A stretch of 64,000 bases of DNA from Phyto melanocephala (taxonomy: Eukaryota > Arthropoda > Insecta > Diptera > Rhinophoridae), in contig OW799233.1 in NCBI GenBank assembly GCA_941918925.1, positions 85,938,055 through 86,002,054 on the forward strand, written 5' to 3'. The position numbers and the translations under genes are program-made. Shown in pieces: positions 1 through 10,219 of this stretch (the stretch's first letter is position 1; every line of letters begins with the position of its first letter). The notes below the pieces were generated by a model. That model was not told the DNA's origin, did no database searches, and worked only from the letters and a program-made list of their open reading frames with translations.

Positions 1-1868
1 CTCAACTCTGTGCTAACTTTATGTCAATTTCTCATTATACATAACGTTGTAAGTTTCTATAAGATAAAAATATATTTTTTACATTAAAAAAAAATCTAAA
101 TTCTGTTTATGGTTAACAAAATCCATTGCAGATGTTTAAATAAACAAAGTTTGTTTCATCATATCAACAAAACTTTTAATTTTATTAACAACAGCAGTGA
201 AACCTTTAATTGAATTTAATAAATTTCAATTTTCTGAATTCTGTATTTCTATATTCAGTATGAATAGGTTTTCGTCTTAGCAACGTTTGAATTTTACTAA
301 ACTGCTATTGATTTATAAATTAATTTTAAAAGCACGATACATGTCAGGAAAAGTAAAAATTTGTTTAATTGTCTAAACTAAAATTAAGTTCTTAAAATAT
401 ATTGCATATATTGCATTTTACAGACTCTTTTTGAAACAAACAATAAACTTTTCAATCTTTGCATTTTGTGACATCATGCGTCGGCACGGGGTAGCTCCAC
501 AGTTTGTAAAAGTTGGCAACCTTGGGTTTAAAAATTTTTTCCAGGCATGTAATTTTTGTAAATTTGAATCGATTTGAATAATTTATTGTTCGTGGTATTT
601 TTCGTTCAAAGAAAAAACAAAAAGGTGCTTACAATGTTAGGGGTTTTTTTTAATGATTTTCCCCTTTTCTCTTTTGATTTTCAACCCATAGTTTCTGTTA
701 CGTTTTTTAAATTATATCTTTTAATAGTTTTAGAATTTTTGGTTAATTGGCAATAAAATGGGACACATTTCTTTTTGGAAGCTTAAACAGTTAAACTAAA
801 AAAATTTAGTTTTGTGTAATTTTTTTTTTAAATTTCTTAAGATTTTGTTTATTAACACATATTTTCTACTCTTTCCTTAAAGAAAAGATTTTGGGAATTC
901 TAGAGATATAATTAAAAACTTTTTTGATATTCACTCTACTTCCATTGTTCGAAAGTAACAAATTAAAATAAAAATTACTTTTTTAATTTTTATTAAGAAT
1001 TAATTTGTTTTCAATTTATTCATAGTAAGTTTTGCTAGACAGCCTACATATAAATGTAACCGGGATAGGCAATTTAAGAAAAAAATACAACTTTTGAAAT
1101 AAACTGTTATTGCTAAAAAAAAAAAAAAAATAATGATTTGAAAGTTTCTAATATTGTACGTGATTCTTATATTGTTTTTCTTTGTAACAAAAACTGTTAA
1201 TCTCAAAAGTTGTATTTTTTTATTTTGTTTAAAAATTCCTTGACCTTAAAAATTCTGCAATATTGTTTACATTTCGTTTATAAGTCCGCAAATATTTAAA
1301 TTCAATTTAAATACAAAATATAATTTATTATTATTATTTTTCATTTCTGTGCGTCACATACAAATTCTGGTATTTTGTAATATTTTGAATAAGTTTTGGA
1401 ATTTGTGAAAGATTTAAACAGAAACAACTTTAAATATGCTGTTATTTTTAAAAAACAAAAAAGGTTGCACGACTTACGTAAGCATAACTGGAGAAGGGCT
1501 TACTTTATTTTATCTAGTAAGAAAAACAAAAATTCCGAAATAAAATTGCCTTTAAATCATTGCTTTTAAATTTGGTTTATAGTTTCAGAGATTTCAGAGT
1601 TTAACATTTATTTCATACTTTTTTCAATTCATAAATTTTCAAAAACCAACTAAAATTCAGTATTTTTTTTAACATGCGTATAGACAAGTAGGTTTCCAAC
1701 AGAATACTTATGCTCTACATTATTAAAATCGATGAACAGCTTTTGATTAAATTCGCAATTAAGGCATCTTAAACTTTTATTTAATACTTGTACTTATGTG
1801 TAAGTAAAATGTAAAATTGTATTACTTGAAGAGCTTGTGAGATGTAGTTTGTACTATAAGTGTATGTA
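1..1868. other. AT-rich DNA, no gene seen
   Basis: Only short chance ORFs and A/T runs are present. A small G+C-richer patch near 478-530 has no coding signal or splice context that I can support. It is probably intron or intergenic DNA upstream of the transposon cluster. Confidence 0.5.
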
Positions 1869-2404
1869 AAGGGTGGTTAAATTTTAGGAGCCGGTATTTA
1901 TTTTGAATAAAACACAAATTATTTTTGAAATTATTCAATTCAATTATGTATTGAACAAAATATCGGCCAAATGGCCCCCGCGACCTCGCCGGCACACGTC
2001 CATTCGATGGTCCAAATTGTTGGGCACGATGATGAGTCGAGCTTGACTGCTGTCGCGAAAAACATCAATGTTTTCCGTTCAACGAACTAAGAAGGCATTC
2101 ACATTTCATACAGACCTGTTTTTGCTGACATTTAAATATTTTTCACAATTCTCCTGATTGTGGACAAATTTGAACGAATATGTTGACCAAAAGAATCACG
2201 AAGTGCACAAAATACATTTTGATTTGAACTCCCATTTTCATAATAAACCTGAATAACTTTAACGCGTTGCTCGATTGTATATTTTTTCATAGTTTAAATT
2301 GAACTAGATTGAAATTGAGAAATGTTAAATGAAATGCAGAAAAAAAACTTGACGTTCAGGTGTGGTTCACATTCAACATCAGCCCTTAAAATGTAACCAC
2401 CCTT
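1869..2404 (-). mobile_element. Internally deleted Tc1/mariner-type element (MITE-like)
   Basis: The ends are imperfect inverted repeats (AAGGGTGGTTAAATTTTAGG at 1869, matching reverse complement ending at 2404), and both are flanked by TA. Read on the minus strand, the right part encodes a transposase N-terminus beginning MKKYTIEQRVKVI, followed by helix-turn-helix-like sequence. The left part encodes a transposase-like C-terminus ending GGHLADILF. The catalytic middle is missing, so this is a deletion derivative. TA duplications and this N/C-terminal combination are typical of IS630/Tc1/mariner elements. It cannot move by itself. Confidence 0.7.
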
Positions 2405-2406
2405 TA

Positions 2407-3823
2407 TTTGGAAGTGCACAACAATAGCATAATTGGTCTGTATACAACATTGTTCTGGACAACATTCTTTTTTGTTATACATGCTTACTCTATCTTATAC
2501 AAATCATTTTAGATCTTATTAAAATCACTTCAAGTAAAAAGCTAATTTTCTTATAATAATTTTTATTCTCGTGTTTTGTTGTTTTACATTCATTTTATTC
2601 TTATTCTTGTATTTTGTTTTCTTGCTATTGTTGGTGTTGAGAATATCAAAGCTGTTGCTTCAAGAATTATGTAGTTCAAGGAGCAGAATTCCAACAATTC
2701 TAGTGGACAAATGCCCTGCCAAAGTTTATTGTTTTGATTTGCACTCAAGTTTCCTCTGGCGTATGAGCAACAGTAAGGACATGACTATCACATTAGACTG
2801 CAGAAAATTAGAGATAAAGCTGAGTAAAATATAAAATGTTCTATGAAATTATCATTATGGCTTTGCTGTTATACCAGTATCTTCTTATTGTGCTTTGATA
2901 GATGTTCGGTTGGCTGGTTGTTAAGTTTCTTTTGAATATAAGAAAAAACCAAATGCATTTGCTGCCTGTGACTTTGAAGAGGAAAAAAGAAACTGACACG
3001 TCCTCTAGTATAATTAGCAGTTGCAAGCAGCCTGCATACGTAAAAGTTTTTCTTTTCTTTTTAAGAAAAACAAAAAACTTTGTTCCTTTTTTTATTTAGT
3101 TTGTACTCTCTTTCAGTTGTATGAGTAGTTGTTGTCTAGTCTAACAAGCTGTAATAATTGATGTACAGTTTTTATCTGTTGGTATATGCATAAGGCTGTA
3201 TGTGCGTTATACCATATTTCATAAAACGGAGAAGAGCAATCACTATAAAATACCAACTTTTTTCAAAAGGAGATTGAAAAGTTGCATAAAAAGCAAAAAT
3301 CTTGGGGCTTATTTAGTGGTAGTGTTGGGAGTTAAAGTTTTCTTGTTTCTAGTATAAAATTGTTTAACAAAAACTTTGAGAAACATGTTTTAACATTTTA
3401 AACAAAACTTTTTCTTTTTTTTTTGTAATTTTACCATAAAAAATGTGGATACTTGTTTGCCTTGTTTATGCAATATGCTAAATTGGCTTTAAAAACATTA
3501 TGAAATAGATTATTATTAGATTGCGTTGATAAACAATACAATTTTCTTGAAAATTTATTAACTTGAAAATTTAAGGGAATTTTTTTTTAAATCATAACTA
3601 AATATTATACAATCTACTACTGAAAAAGAAACATAAATACATTAATATTTTTTATGATAATAATTTTGAGTTTTAGCTAATGTTCTGTGTGAATCAGGTA
3701 ACACCATTACCAAATTTAAAATTTTACTTCGTTTAAAGGAGAGCATACATGTGTATGTAAATTGTAAATCGGTAAAGAATCGTTGTGTTGCTATATTCAT
3801 TTGAATGTATGTGTGTGTGTCAA
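2407..3823. other. AT-rich spacer, no supported gene
   Basis: No convincing gene is present. A slightly G+C-richer block (about 2640-2830) has an 87-codon ORF, but its hydrophobic start is translated T-rich DNA and no splice or homology evidence supports it. The rest is homopolymer-rich spacer. Confidence 0.4.
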
Positions 3824-4146
3824 CAGGGTGTTCAAAAATTTAACAACTTTTTCGTTTATATATTTTTTTTAATAATTTTTTAGATTATAAAAATAACACT
3901 TAAAGAATAAAAAATGGGGAGATTTACAACTAAACAAGGAACAAGAATCATAAAATGAATTATTTTGAGGTTAATTGTCACCACCAAAATGACACCGTAA
4001 GGGTATTGGCTCGAACTGGTAGACCACGGTACAGTCGCACTACGGAAAATATTAAACATGTACAGCAAACTGTTAACGAAACACCAGAATGCGTTCTGCT
4101 CAGCTAGGAATGGCTCGTACGTCACTACTTAGTACACATTTGAAAA
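3824..4146 (+). pseudogene. Left half of a mariner-like transposon split by the Polinton
   Basis: This fossil begins with CAGGGTG, which matches the reverse complement CACCCTG ending at 18537. From about 4015 it encodes decayed transposase sequence. The stretch TGRPRYSRTTENIKHVQQTV is followed by a frameshift into RSAQLGMARTSLLSTHLKIYK, the DNA-binding linker region of Tc1/mariner-class transposases. It stops exactly at the Polinton target duplication and resumes at 17870. Stops and frameshifts show it was already dead. Confidence 0.7.
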
Positions 4147-4152
4147 TATATA
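4147..4152 (+). repeat. Left target-site duplication TATATA
   Basis: TATATA lies directly outside the AGTAGTAT end of the palindromic element and is repeated at 17864-17869. Six-bp duplications and 5'-AG ends are the known hallmark of Polinton integration. Because TATATA is self-complementary, it also lengthens the apparent inverted repeat by chance. Confidence 0.8.
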
Positions 4153-4186
4153 AGTAGTATATTTGTGGGCTTTCTGGGACACCAAA

Positions 4187-4420
4187 TTCATCCTTATGGA
4201 GATTGCATGAGGATGAATTTTTGTTTTAAATTTTCATCCCAATGGTAATTTCCCATAAGGATGAATTTTTGTTAATAATTTAAAATATTCATCCCAATGG
4301 TAATTTCCATAAGGCTGATTTTTAATTTTTGGTTGATATGCATTTTGTTATTGGTTTGTTTGTCTCAAGTTTCAATTAAAATTTTTTTATTGTCTGCAAT
4401 TTACTCATACGGATGATTTT
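4187..4420 (+). repeat. Subterminal iterated motifs, left end
   Basis: Several direct and inverted copies of a motif around CATAAGGATGAATTTTTGTT and TTCATCCCAATGGTAATTTC are spaced at about 50-60 bp just inside the terminus. A looser GATGAATAATT variant recurs near 4620-4690. Clustered iterons at both ends suggest a recognition site for integrase or replication proteins. That role is inference. Confidence 0.65.
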
Positions 4421-4947
4421 TTTGTTGTTAAAATTTTTTTTAAAATTGTGTTGTTAAAATTTTTTTTTAAATTGTAATATGAGAAAATGCAAAGGTAAAT
4501 TATTATTTGTAAATACATATATAAATACTTACATATATAAATATGTGCATACAAACTTACATGTTTTAGAAAATGTATGTGCAAAATTGTTTAAATAAGA
4601 ATGTTAAGAGATGAATTTTCACAGATGAATAATTTAAGAGAAAATAATTTTTATTGAATGTAATTATAGTTTTCCATAAAGATGAATAATTAAAGAGAAA
4701 ATGATCGTTTGAGTGATTTTTATTAAAACAGTAAAGAGGGATTGAATAAAAAAATATATGGAAATAAACTCAAGATATACTAAACCAACATTCTTAATTG
4801 ATACAAAAATATATTAAAAAGTTACATGAGTATTTACATTCCTAATACTCAACCTATTTTTTAATTAGGTACCATTAAAAATTCCAAGAATGTATTAAAA
4901 TGTCTTTAAAATTAAATTATTAATTGTTAAAAAGTTGCTAAGTTAAC

Positions 4948-5235
4948 ATGTCGAGAAATATAATTCTTAAATTTTTGGAAGACTTCAACGGATATATTTT
5001 TATTGAACACCTTTGTCTTATTAATAATTTTTTAAAATTAACACAGAGTTGTAAAGACACTGAGGAAATACCTGTGCATGGAAAACACGGTGTTCATTAC
5101 AAAAATTGTATTTGGGCAACGGATTCCACAACTGAGGGTCCTGACACATGCAGATGTATGATATACGGGCAGAAAAAAATTTTTATAGAGAATCTAATAA
5201 GGAGATATTATTTATTGGAAAAACGTATAAAATAA
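4948..5235 (+). CDS. Small Cys-containing ORF of unknown function, left arm
   Basis: This 95-residue ORF begins MSRNIILKFLEDFNGYIF and reads inward from the element end. It has a hydrophobic N-terminal third, a central Cys/His-containing part (CKDTEE, HGKHGVHYKNCIW, CRCMIYG) and a basic C-terminus (NLIRRYYLLEKRIK). I do not recognise it. Support comes from its intact, identical twin at 16780-17067 and a more protein-like composition than the surrounding DNA. It lies alone between the iterons and the next small ORF and runs opposite to the capsid cluster, so it would be an accessory or early gene. It may be spurious. Confidence 0.4.
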   Translation: MSRNIILKFLEDFNGYIFIEHLCLINNFLKLTQSCKDTEEIPVHGKHGVHYKNCIWATDSTTEGPDTCRCMIYGQKKIFIENLIRRYYLLEKRIK

Positions 5236-5824
5236 CATTTTGTACATATATACAATAATTTAAACATAATTTGTGTATCAGTTAATTAATTATTTATTCT
5301 ACATTTTAAGTAAGCATTATTAATAAACAAAATTTTTCAAAACATAAAACAAAATCTTCTTTTTTCACGTATGTAGATGTGTATATGAAATACATTTGTT
5401 GTTTTGTCGTGTGCTATAGCTGAAATGAAATTTAACGCTTTAATTTTATGATAACAAAGTTTTTACATAAGACATTTGAAGTTTTATTATATTTTTTATT
5501 TCTTAAATTGCACTTTTAGTTGAAAAATAAGCTGAGTATATTTTTAAGTATTCTTGGAAGTTTTCCTGAAAGTTTATTGACTTTAAAATGTATTTTCTTT
5601 CAATTGTGTTAGACATAGTCATGATAATTTAAAAAATTGTAAGTTAACTAAAGAGACAAAATATGAAAGGTTGTTGACATTAGTAAACAAAATATTTACA
5701 CTTTTGTTAGAATAGGTCAAGATTTTAGAATTTTGTATGAGTGTAAATTTTATGAATATGATAGAATTTTTCGTAACGTATTTAAACAATCAATCATTTT
5801 TAAAAAAACTGTGCAAGAAGCGAC

Positions 5825-6025
5825 ATGGATTTTCTTAAAAAACCTAAGGAAAACGCTGTAAGCAAAAACAACCAAAACGGAGAAAGGACAATAGAAAAGG
5901 AAAGGATACATATAGAGGAAGTGATCATCCTACCGCCAATAGACCTCCAACTATTCCTGGCATTATATGATGGGAATGACAACATTATTTTAAAAGCAGC
6001 GGAAAATTTTGAAGCGAAAAAATAA
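5825..6025 (+). CDS. Small charged ORF of unknown function, left arm
   Basis: This 66-residue ORF starts MDFLKKPKENAVSKNNQNGE. It has a lysine-rich polar N-terminal half, then a compact hydrophobic segment (VIILPPIDLQLFLALYDG) and a charged end. It runs tail to tail with the protease pseudogene, 62 bp away, so the two may share a termination region. It has no signal peptide or convincing membrane helix. Its only support is its open frame, plausible composition and the intact mirror copy at 15990-16190. I do not recognise the family. Confidence 0.4.
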   Translation: MDFLKKPKENAVSKNNQNGERTIEKERIHIEEVIILPPIDLQLFLALYDGNDNIILKAAENFEAKK

Positions 6026-6087
6026 TCAACATCATTTTATTGTATTATTTGTTTATATATCTTTTTTTATTTTTATTTTCATAATTG

Positions 6088-6540
6088 TTTAAAAAAAAAA
6101 ATCTTAAATAACCTTAGTACTATTGTATCATTTTTATATAAGTTAAAATAATTAAAAATTCTTAATATTTGATTAAAAGATACATTTTTACTTCTTAAAT
6201 AAATAAAAATACAGCAGTATAAACCACATAAATTAGATGTTTCACTTTGAATTCGTCTTGTATTGCAGATGAAAGTTTTGGAATTTCTTCTTAAAAATGA
6301 AATGAATTGTTTAATAGGTGGTTGGCCAGCAGAGCAGAAGAATTCAGCTGCTTTATTTTTAGGAAAGTAAAATGCAACCTAATGCTGTCCAGGTTTATGT
6401 GATGGATCAGTGTTAGCAATATAAAAACATGGTTTTTTAACTGATTTTGTTGGTAATTTATTGCATGCATAAACACCTTTAAATTTACTCTTTGTTATAT
6501 TGTTTGAATTCAAAGTATTTTTTATTGTAATTGCATTCAT
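6088..6540 (-). pseudogene. Adenain-like cysteine protease, left copy with a nonsense codon
   Basis: This is the mirror of the intact 150-codon protease at 15474-15926. Reading on the minus strand, the codon directly after the catalytic-type His (residue 53) is TAG at 6381-6379 instead of TGG, so translation stops at 53 residues. An extra homopolymer difference lies just past the C-terminal end (11 versus 12 bases). The start still overlaps the capsid-gene stop in an ATGA arrangement. The break removes the Gln and Cys active-site region, so this copy should be dead while its twin stays open. Confidence 0.8.
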
Positions 6541-7805
6541 AGCGTTTGAAAAATACTGCGAGACTTATCAATTTCTATTATGCTATCAAATTCACAATAC
6601 ACTAAACAGGTAATCGCTTCAGTAATTGGTTTTCCAAAACGTCCTTCAATGCGAATTGTCCCTTGATTTATTAAATTTCCACAGTTAGAGTTGTTATTAT
6701 GATCAGGTGTTAAATCAAAAGCGAGCATAAAATATCCGTTATCAAAAAGTTCTTTAGTTATTTGATGACCTTTATCAAAATGATGAATTCCAGTTCCTTT
6801 AAATAGTGTTTGATAACCACGGGTGCTTATAATTGTGCCATTATTATAGTTAAATTCAATTGGTTGTGCGGGAAATTGCACTCCATTAACAACCAAATTG
6901 AATCTTTGTAGGTTAAAATGTTGAAAGTTAAATGGATTTTCTTTTCTATCTCCTGTATAAGCTTTATTAGATACCATACCAAAAATTACAAAATTAGGTA
7001 GCTGTCCAAGTATAACATTATCTAAAGATAGCGAGTGGTTTCCAGGATGTATAGTAAATGTTTTTATTTCCACTCTCTTATATGGATATATTGCATTTTT
7101 TGATTGCAACACGTTGTGATGTGCCATTAAAATATTATTATTGATAGCAAGATGATTTATGTATAAATTAGCTTCGTGTATTTTTAAATTACATTCATTT
7201 TTATCTCCACCTTCTAAAATATAGAATTCGGGTTTCTCCAAATTTAGCGTTACCTTAATATCAACATTATTTAGCAAGTATTTTTGTTGATTAAACACAT
7301 CTACATGAAGTTTTCCAAAAAGCTCTACTTTTTTTCCAATTTTAAATAATTTTCTTCTTTTATCTAATCCGGGGTTTTCTTTCTCAATTAATGAATTAAT
7401 TTTATTTGTATCAACTGCCCAACCACAAGATTCAAGATGTGTTGATGTTGCATCGTTTCCATAATTTAACAATGTTTCCATATATGCTCTATAGTGATAG
7501 TTATTGTCAGGTTGGGATACATTTTTATTATTTAGATGAACTATACAGTTTCTAAATAATGAGTGTAAAAGGTTATTAACAACACTTCCGCTTCCTTTAA
7601 ATTCAACGACTAGTCTAAGATAAATACTATTGAGATCTCTATAAGTTTCTCCATTTCCTAATGATACAAACTCAATAGTACTAGAATTATCCAAAGAAGC
7701 TATTGGGTTGTAGGATATTTCTTCAGTTTTAATGACACTGGTTTGAATTGGAGGAGCTTCAAATAAATCTAATTCACTTTTCATACATTCTATAAATCCA
7801 GACAT
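6537..7805 (-). CDS. Polinton capsid-like protein (candidate major capsid), left copy
   Basis: This 422-residue protein starts MSGFIECMKSELDLFEAPPI. It resembles the Polinton-encoded proteins usually labelled F54H12.2-like in animal genomes, which are thought to be capsid proteins. Recognisable parts are the N-terminal CMKSELDLF...PPIQTSV block, a central LLHSLFRNCIVHLN...YHYRAYMETLLNYG region (about residues 80-115) and a C-terminal GQLPNFVIFGMV...NPFNFQHFNLQRFNL region (about 267-305). Length and predominantly beta-type composition fit a double jelly-roll capsid, but that fold assignment is inference. It overlaps the small basic protein gene by 16 bp upstream and the protease gene by 4 bp downstream, as in a tightly packed viral late cluster. 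It is identical to the right copy. Confidence 0.72.
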   Translation of the reverse strand: MSGFIECMKSELDLFEAPPIQTSVIKTEEISYNPIASLDNSSTIEFVSLGNGETYRDLNSIYLRLVVEFKGSGSVVNNLLHSLFRNCIVHLNNKNVSQPDNNYHYRAYMETLLNYGNDATSTHLESCGWAVDTNKINSLIEKENPGLDKRRKLFKIGKKVELFGKLHVDVFNQQKYLLNNVDIKVTLNLEKPEFYILEGGDKNECNLKIHEANLYINHLAINNNILMAHHNVLQSKNAIYPYKRVEIKTFTIHPGNHSLSLDNVILGQLPNFVIFGMVSNKAYTGDRKENPFNFQHFNLQRFNLVVNGVQFPAQPIEFNYNNGTIISTRGYQTLFKGTGIHHFDKGHQITKELFDNGYFMLAFDLTPDHNNNSNCGNLINQGTIRIEGRFGKPITEAITCLVYCEFDSIIEIDKSRSIFQTL

Positions 7806-8227
7806 TTCAAATTTCCAAAAATATCTTTAAAGTTCTTTCCTCTGCAACGTTTTAATTTATTCTGCGGTCTCTGTTTTAAACGTTTTAGTTTTATACGCTT
7901 CCCTTTGCCTCTTTGCATTGTTTTAATCTTGTCGATAGCAGCCTCTGTAATGTCATTCATGACTTTTCTTCCTTGATTTAATAAAATTTGTTTTACTGGT
8001 TTTGTTCCAATTTCCTCCAACATATCTTTTCCAATATCTAATGATTTATTTTTTAAAATATGCAAACCTGTTTTCAATAAAGGTTTTAGATGGGAGAATA
8101 ATGCTGAAAAAAGTGATCCAATACCACGTCCATACTGTATAATTCTTGGTGTATGATATATTTCACCAATATTTTGTAAGTTATTTCCAGACTGATTATT
8201 ATAATAATTTGTATACATCACATCCAT
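7790..8227 (-). CDS. Small basic Polinton protein, core or minor-capsid candidate, left copy
   Basis: This 145-residue protein has three parts. The N-terminus is polar (MDVMYTNYYNNQSGNNLQ). Residues about 32-60 form an amphipathic stretch (YGRGIGSLFSALFSHLKPLL). The C-terminal third is strongly basic (MQRGKGKRIKLKRLKQRPQN). This layout is recurrent in Polinton small structural proteins and recalls virion proteins that combine membrane activity and nucleic-acid binding. That function is inferred, not shown. Two similar Q-X-G-(R/K)-G sites (QYGRG near residue 32, QRGKG near 105) could be protease cleavage points. The gene sits between the 301-residue protein gene (40 bp) and the capsid gene (16-bp overlap). 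Confidence 0.6.
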   Translation of the reverse strand: MDVMYTNYYNNQSGNNLQNIGEIYHTPRIIQYGRGIGSLFSALFSHLKPLLKTGLHILKNKSLDIGKDMLEEIGTKPVKQILLNQGRKVMNDITEAAIDKIKTMQRGKGKRIKLKRLKQRPQNKLKRCRGKNFKDIFGNLKCLDL

Positions 8228-8267
8228 GGTTGTAATAAAAATGATTTATCTTTCTATTACATAATCA

Positions 8268-9173
8268 TTATATACGTTTCTTTTTAAAGTGTAAAGTGCA
8301 ATAAACTGGAATATATTCTAACAACTCCATTACTTTCCCTTCATCATTTCGAATCATTATTGAAATATTATTAATATTAAAAGTTTCGATTGGAAAATAT
8401 TCAATACGGCTAAAATGAATATAATTTTTTAATGTCGATATTGAAAATATTTTTAAACATTTCGTTTTTTTACTTCCTACGTATCGAGGTTTAATTATAT
8501 CAGTGTAAATAAATACGATTTCATCTATTCCAGTGGATTCATTTTTATTAATAAAGTTGTTTATATTGGTAGGCAAATCATTTAAAGATTTATCTAAAAT
8601 ATATTTTTTTGACGATAAAATAGAATCTTTTCTATTAGCTTCAAACTCTTGATCAATAGTTTGAGCATTTTGTTTGATATTTGAGCTACCTTTATTTTCG
8701 TTTCTTTTTATATTTGAATTTCTTTTATTGTCACCTTTCTTTTCTTCGAATGGTGTTATAGTTTTTAGAATATTATCATCCACATTATTTAAACGTTTTG
8801 AAATTTTATCACCATTCTCTAAATTTGTTTTTGTTTGCTCGTTTGTTTTATTCATAAGTTCTTTAAATTTCAATTTAATACTTTCATGATTAATATTAAC
8901 ATCCGGATTTGGTGTTTTTAATATTTCATAATCTAAAGGTTGGTTTAACACATTTCGTTTTTTACGTTTTATAACATTTTCATTATCTTCTTTTTTTGTT
9001 TTATTCATTAATGAAAAAGAAATATCTGATAATCCAACTACCCATTTATCGTTTAGGTATAAAGATTGCTTTAGCAAATTTGTAAAAGTGCTTGAAGAGT
9101 TTTTATAAATATCTGTTGAATCATTACTTAATAAAGTAACATAAAGATCACTTTCTTCCATACTTGAAGCCAT
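8268..9173 (-). CDS. Conserved-type Polinton structural protein of 301 residues, left copy
   Basis: The first in-frame ATG gives MASSMEESDLYVTLLSND. An apparent upstream start is a TTG codon and is not used here. Residues about 8-50 (DLYVTLLSNDSTDIY...WVVGLSDISF) resemble the conserved N-terminal block of a protein that regularly accompanies Polinton capsid genes, possibly the penton or minor capsid component. The middle (about residues 55-190) is a low-complexity N/K/E-rich linker. The C-terminal ~100 residues return to ordered-looking beta-type sequence ending VYCTLHFKKKRI. The long disordered insertion is unusual for a capsid protein. It lies between the integrase and the small basic protein genes, all on one strand. 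Confidence 0.55.
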   Translation of the reverse strand: MASSMEESDLYVTLLSNDSTDIYKNSSSTFTNLLKQSLYLNDKWVVGLSDISFSLMNKTKKEDNENVIKRKKRNVLNQPLDYEILKTPNPDVNINHESIKLKFKELMNKTNEQTKTNLENGDKISKRLNNVDDNILKTITPFEEKKGDNKRNSNIKRNENKGSSNIKQNAQTIDQEFEANRKDSILSSKKYILDKSLNDLPTNINNFINKNESTGIDEIVFIYTDIIKPRYVGSKKTKCLKIFSISTLKNYIHFSRIEYFPIETFNINNISIMIRNDEGKVMELLEYIPVYCTLHFKKKRI

Positions 9174-9233
9174 CTTCAAAAGAAATAATTGAAGTTAGTC
9201 GTTGTTTGCTATACATATATGATTAAAATTGGG

Positions 9234-10160
9234 TTATTCGCCTATGTCGGTTTGATGAATCCATGAATTATGTTCCTTTCCGAAACCTAGCCATTTTACA
9301 AACAGCTTTTTTCCACGACGTTTCAACACTTTTTCTACTAAATAAACGTTGGGAACTTTAGTTTTTAATAATTCTTCTTCATAAAATCCACCTTTTATTA
9401 TATTTCCCTTAAGATCTTTAAGTTGATATGTTATTGGATTTGTTACAAAACTTTTATTTATTTGAAAAACTTCTGAAGACCAATTTGGTGTATATCCTTT
9501 CTCAAAAACATTTTTATATTTGCTTATGCGAACAAAATCATTTGTCTTATATTTTCCTCTTTTAAATATTTTTAAGTTATTGTATATAGTTCTAAGAAGC
9601 CTTTTTTCATTTTTCTTGTTAACAGAGTTGGGTCTCATTTTAATAGTACGGTGATAAGATGAATTATACTCTTGCAATAATTTATCTAATATATTTATCC
9701 ACTTATAATTTCCTTGCATACTGAATTGTTTCCACATTTTAGTTTTTAAAGTTCTGTTAAAACGCTCAACTACAGATGCCTTCATATTTGAAAAAGTGTG
9801 ATAATGATTAATATTAAGTTTTTTCATTAGACTTTTAAAGTCTTTATTATAAAATTCTGTTCCTTGATCAGAATGAAGATTTTTGGGAGATTTTTGTTCG
9901 TTCAACTTTATAATATTTTTAAATGCTTTTGAAATCTCTGTTCCTGTTTTAGATTTCAGTGGTGCAGCATACGCATACTTTGAGAATACATCTATTACAG
10001 TAAGCATATACTTGAAACCTTTATTAAATTTTGAATATGGAATCATCTCCACTAAATCTATTTGCCATGTATCTAGAATCCCCTTCTGAATAAATCGTCG
10101 ACGTTTAAAGTTTTTTCTTGCTTGACGATGAAGTTCATTAACAAGAGTTTGTTTACTCAT
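9234..10160 (-). CDS. Retroviral-type DDE integrase with chromodomain, left copy
   Basis: This 308-residue integrase inserts the element DNA into the host genome. The rve catalytic core shows D35 (WQIDLVEM), D98 (HSDQGTEFYN) and E132 (VVERFNRTLK), with 33 residues between the last two. A basic region precedes the core (RQARKNFKRRRF). Residues about 270-305 form a chromodomain-like module (VYLVEKVLKRRGKKLFVKWLGF...NSWIHQ), the known tail of Polinton integrases that may guide chromatin targeting. There is no clear HHCC zinc finger. It is divergent from the ATPase gene, with 59 bp between their ATGs. The frame is intact and identical to the right copy. The 6-bp duplication around the element fits its activity. 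Confidence 0.9.
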   Translation of the reverse strand: MSKQTLVNELHRQARKNFKRRRFIQKGILDTWQIDLVEMIPYSKFNKGFKYMLTVIDVFSKYAYAAPLKSKTGTEISKAFKNIIKLNEQKSPKNLHSDQGTEFYNKDFKSLMKKLNINHYHTFSNMKASVVERFNRTLKTKMWKQFSMQGNYKWINILDKLLQEYNSSYHRTIKMRPNSVNKKNEKRLLRTIYNNLKIFKRGKYKTNDFVRISKYKNVFEKGYTPNWSSEVFQINKSFVTNPITYQLKDLKGNIIKGGFYEEELLKTKVPNVYLVEKVLKRRGKKLFVKWLGFGKEHNSWIHQTDIGE

Positions 10161-10219
10161 ATTTATTTAAGGAATGTAAAGCTTCGATTCATTTACGTGT
10201 TGTGTATGAATGTGTAAAC
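10161..10219. promoter_or_regulatory. Divergent intergenic region between integrase and ATPase, left
   Basis: Only 59 bp separate the two start codons, so both transcripts probably start from a compact bidirectional promoter or from within the neighbouring coding region. There is AT-rich sequence but no clear TATA box. The mirror is 11795-11853. Confidence 0.35.

Noticed and set aside
2571..2834. 87-codon ORF with hydrophobic N-terminus as a membrane protein gene
   Set aside because: The hydrophobic part is translated T-rich DNA and the GTAAGG inside is isolated. No supporting family or partner exon.
9174..9179. Two-codon extension of the 301-residue protein
   Set aside because: It depends on a TTG start. 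The following ATG is the simpler choice.
10202..10219. Six-codon N-terminal extension of the ATPase
   Set aside because: The extension would start at GTG. The ATG at 10220 has a better context and sits at a normal distance from Walker A.
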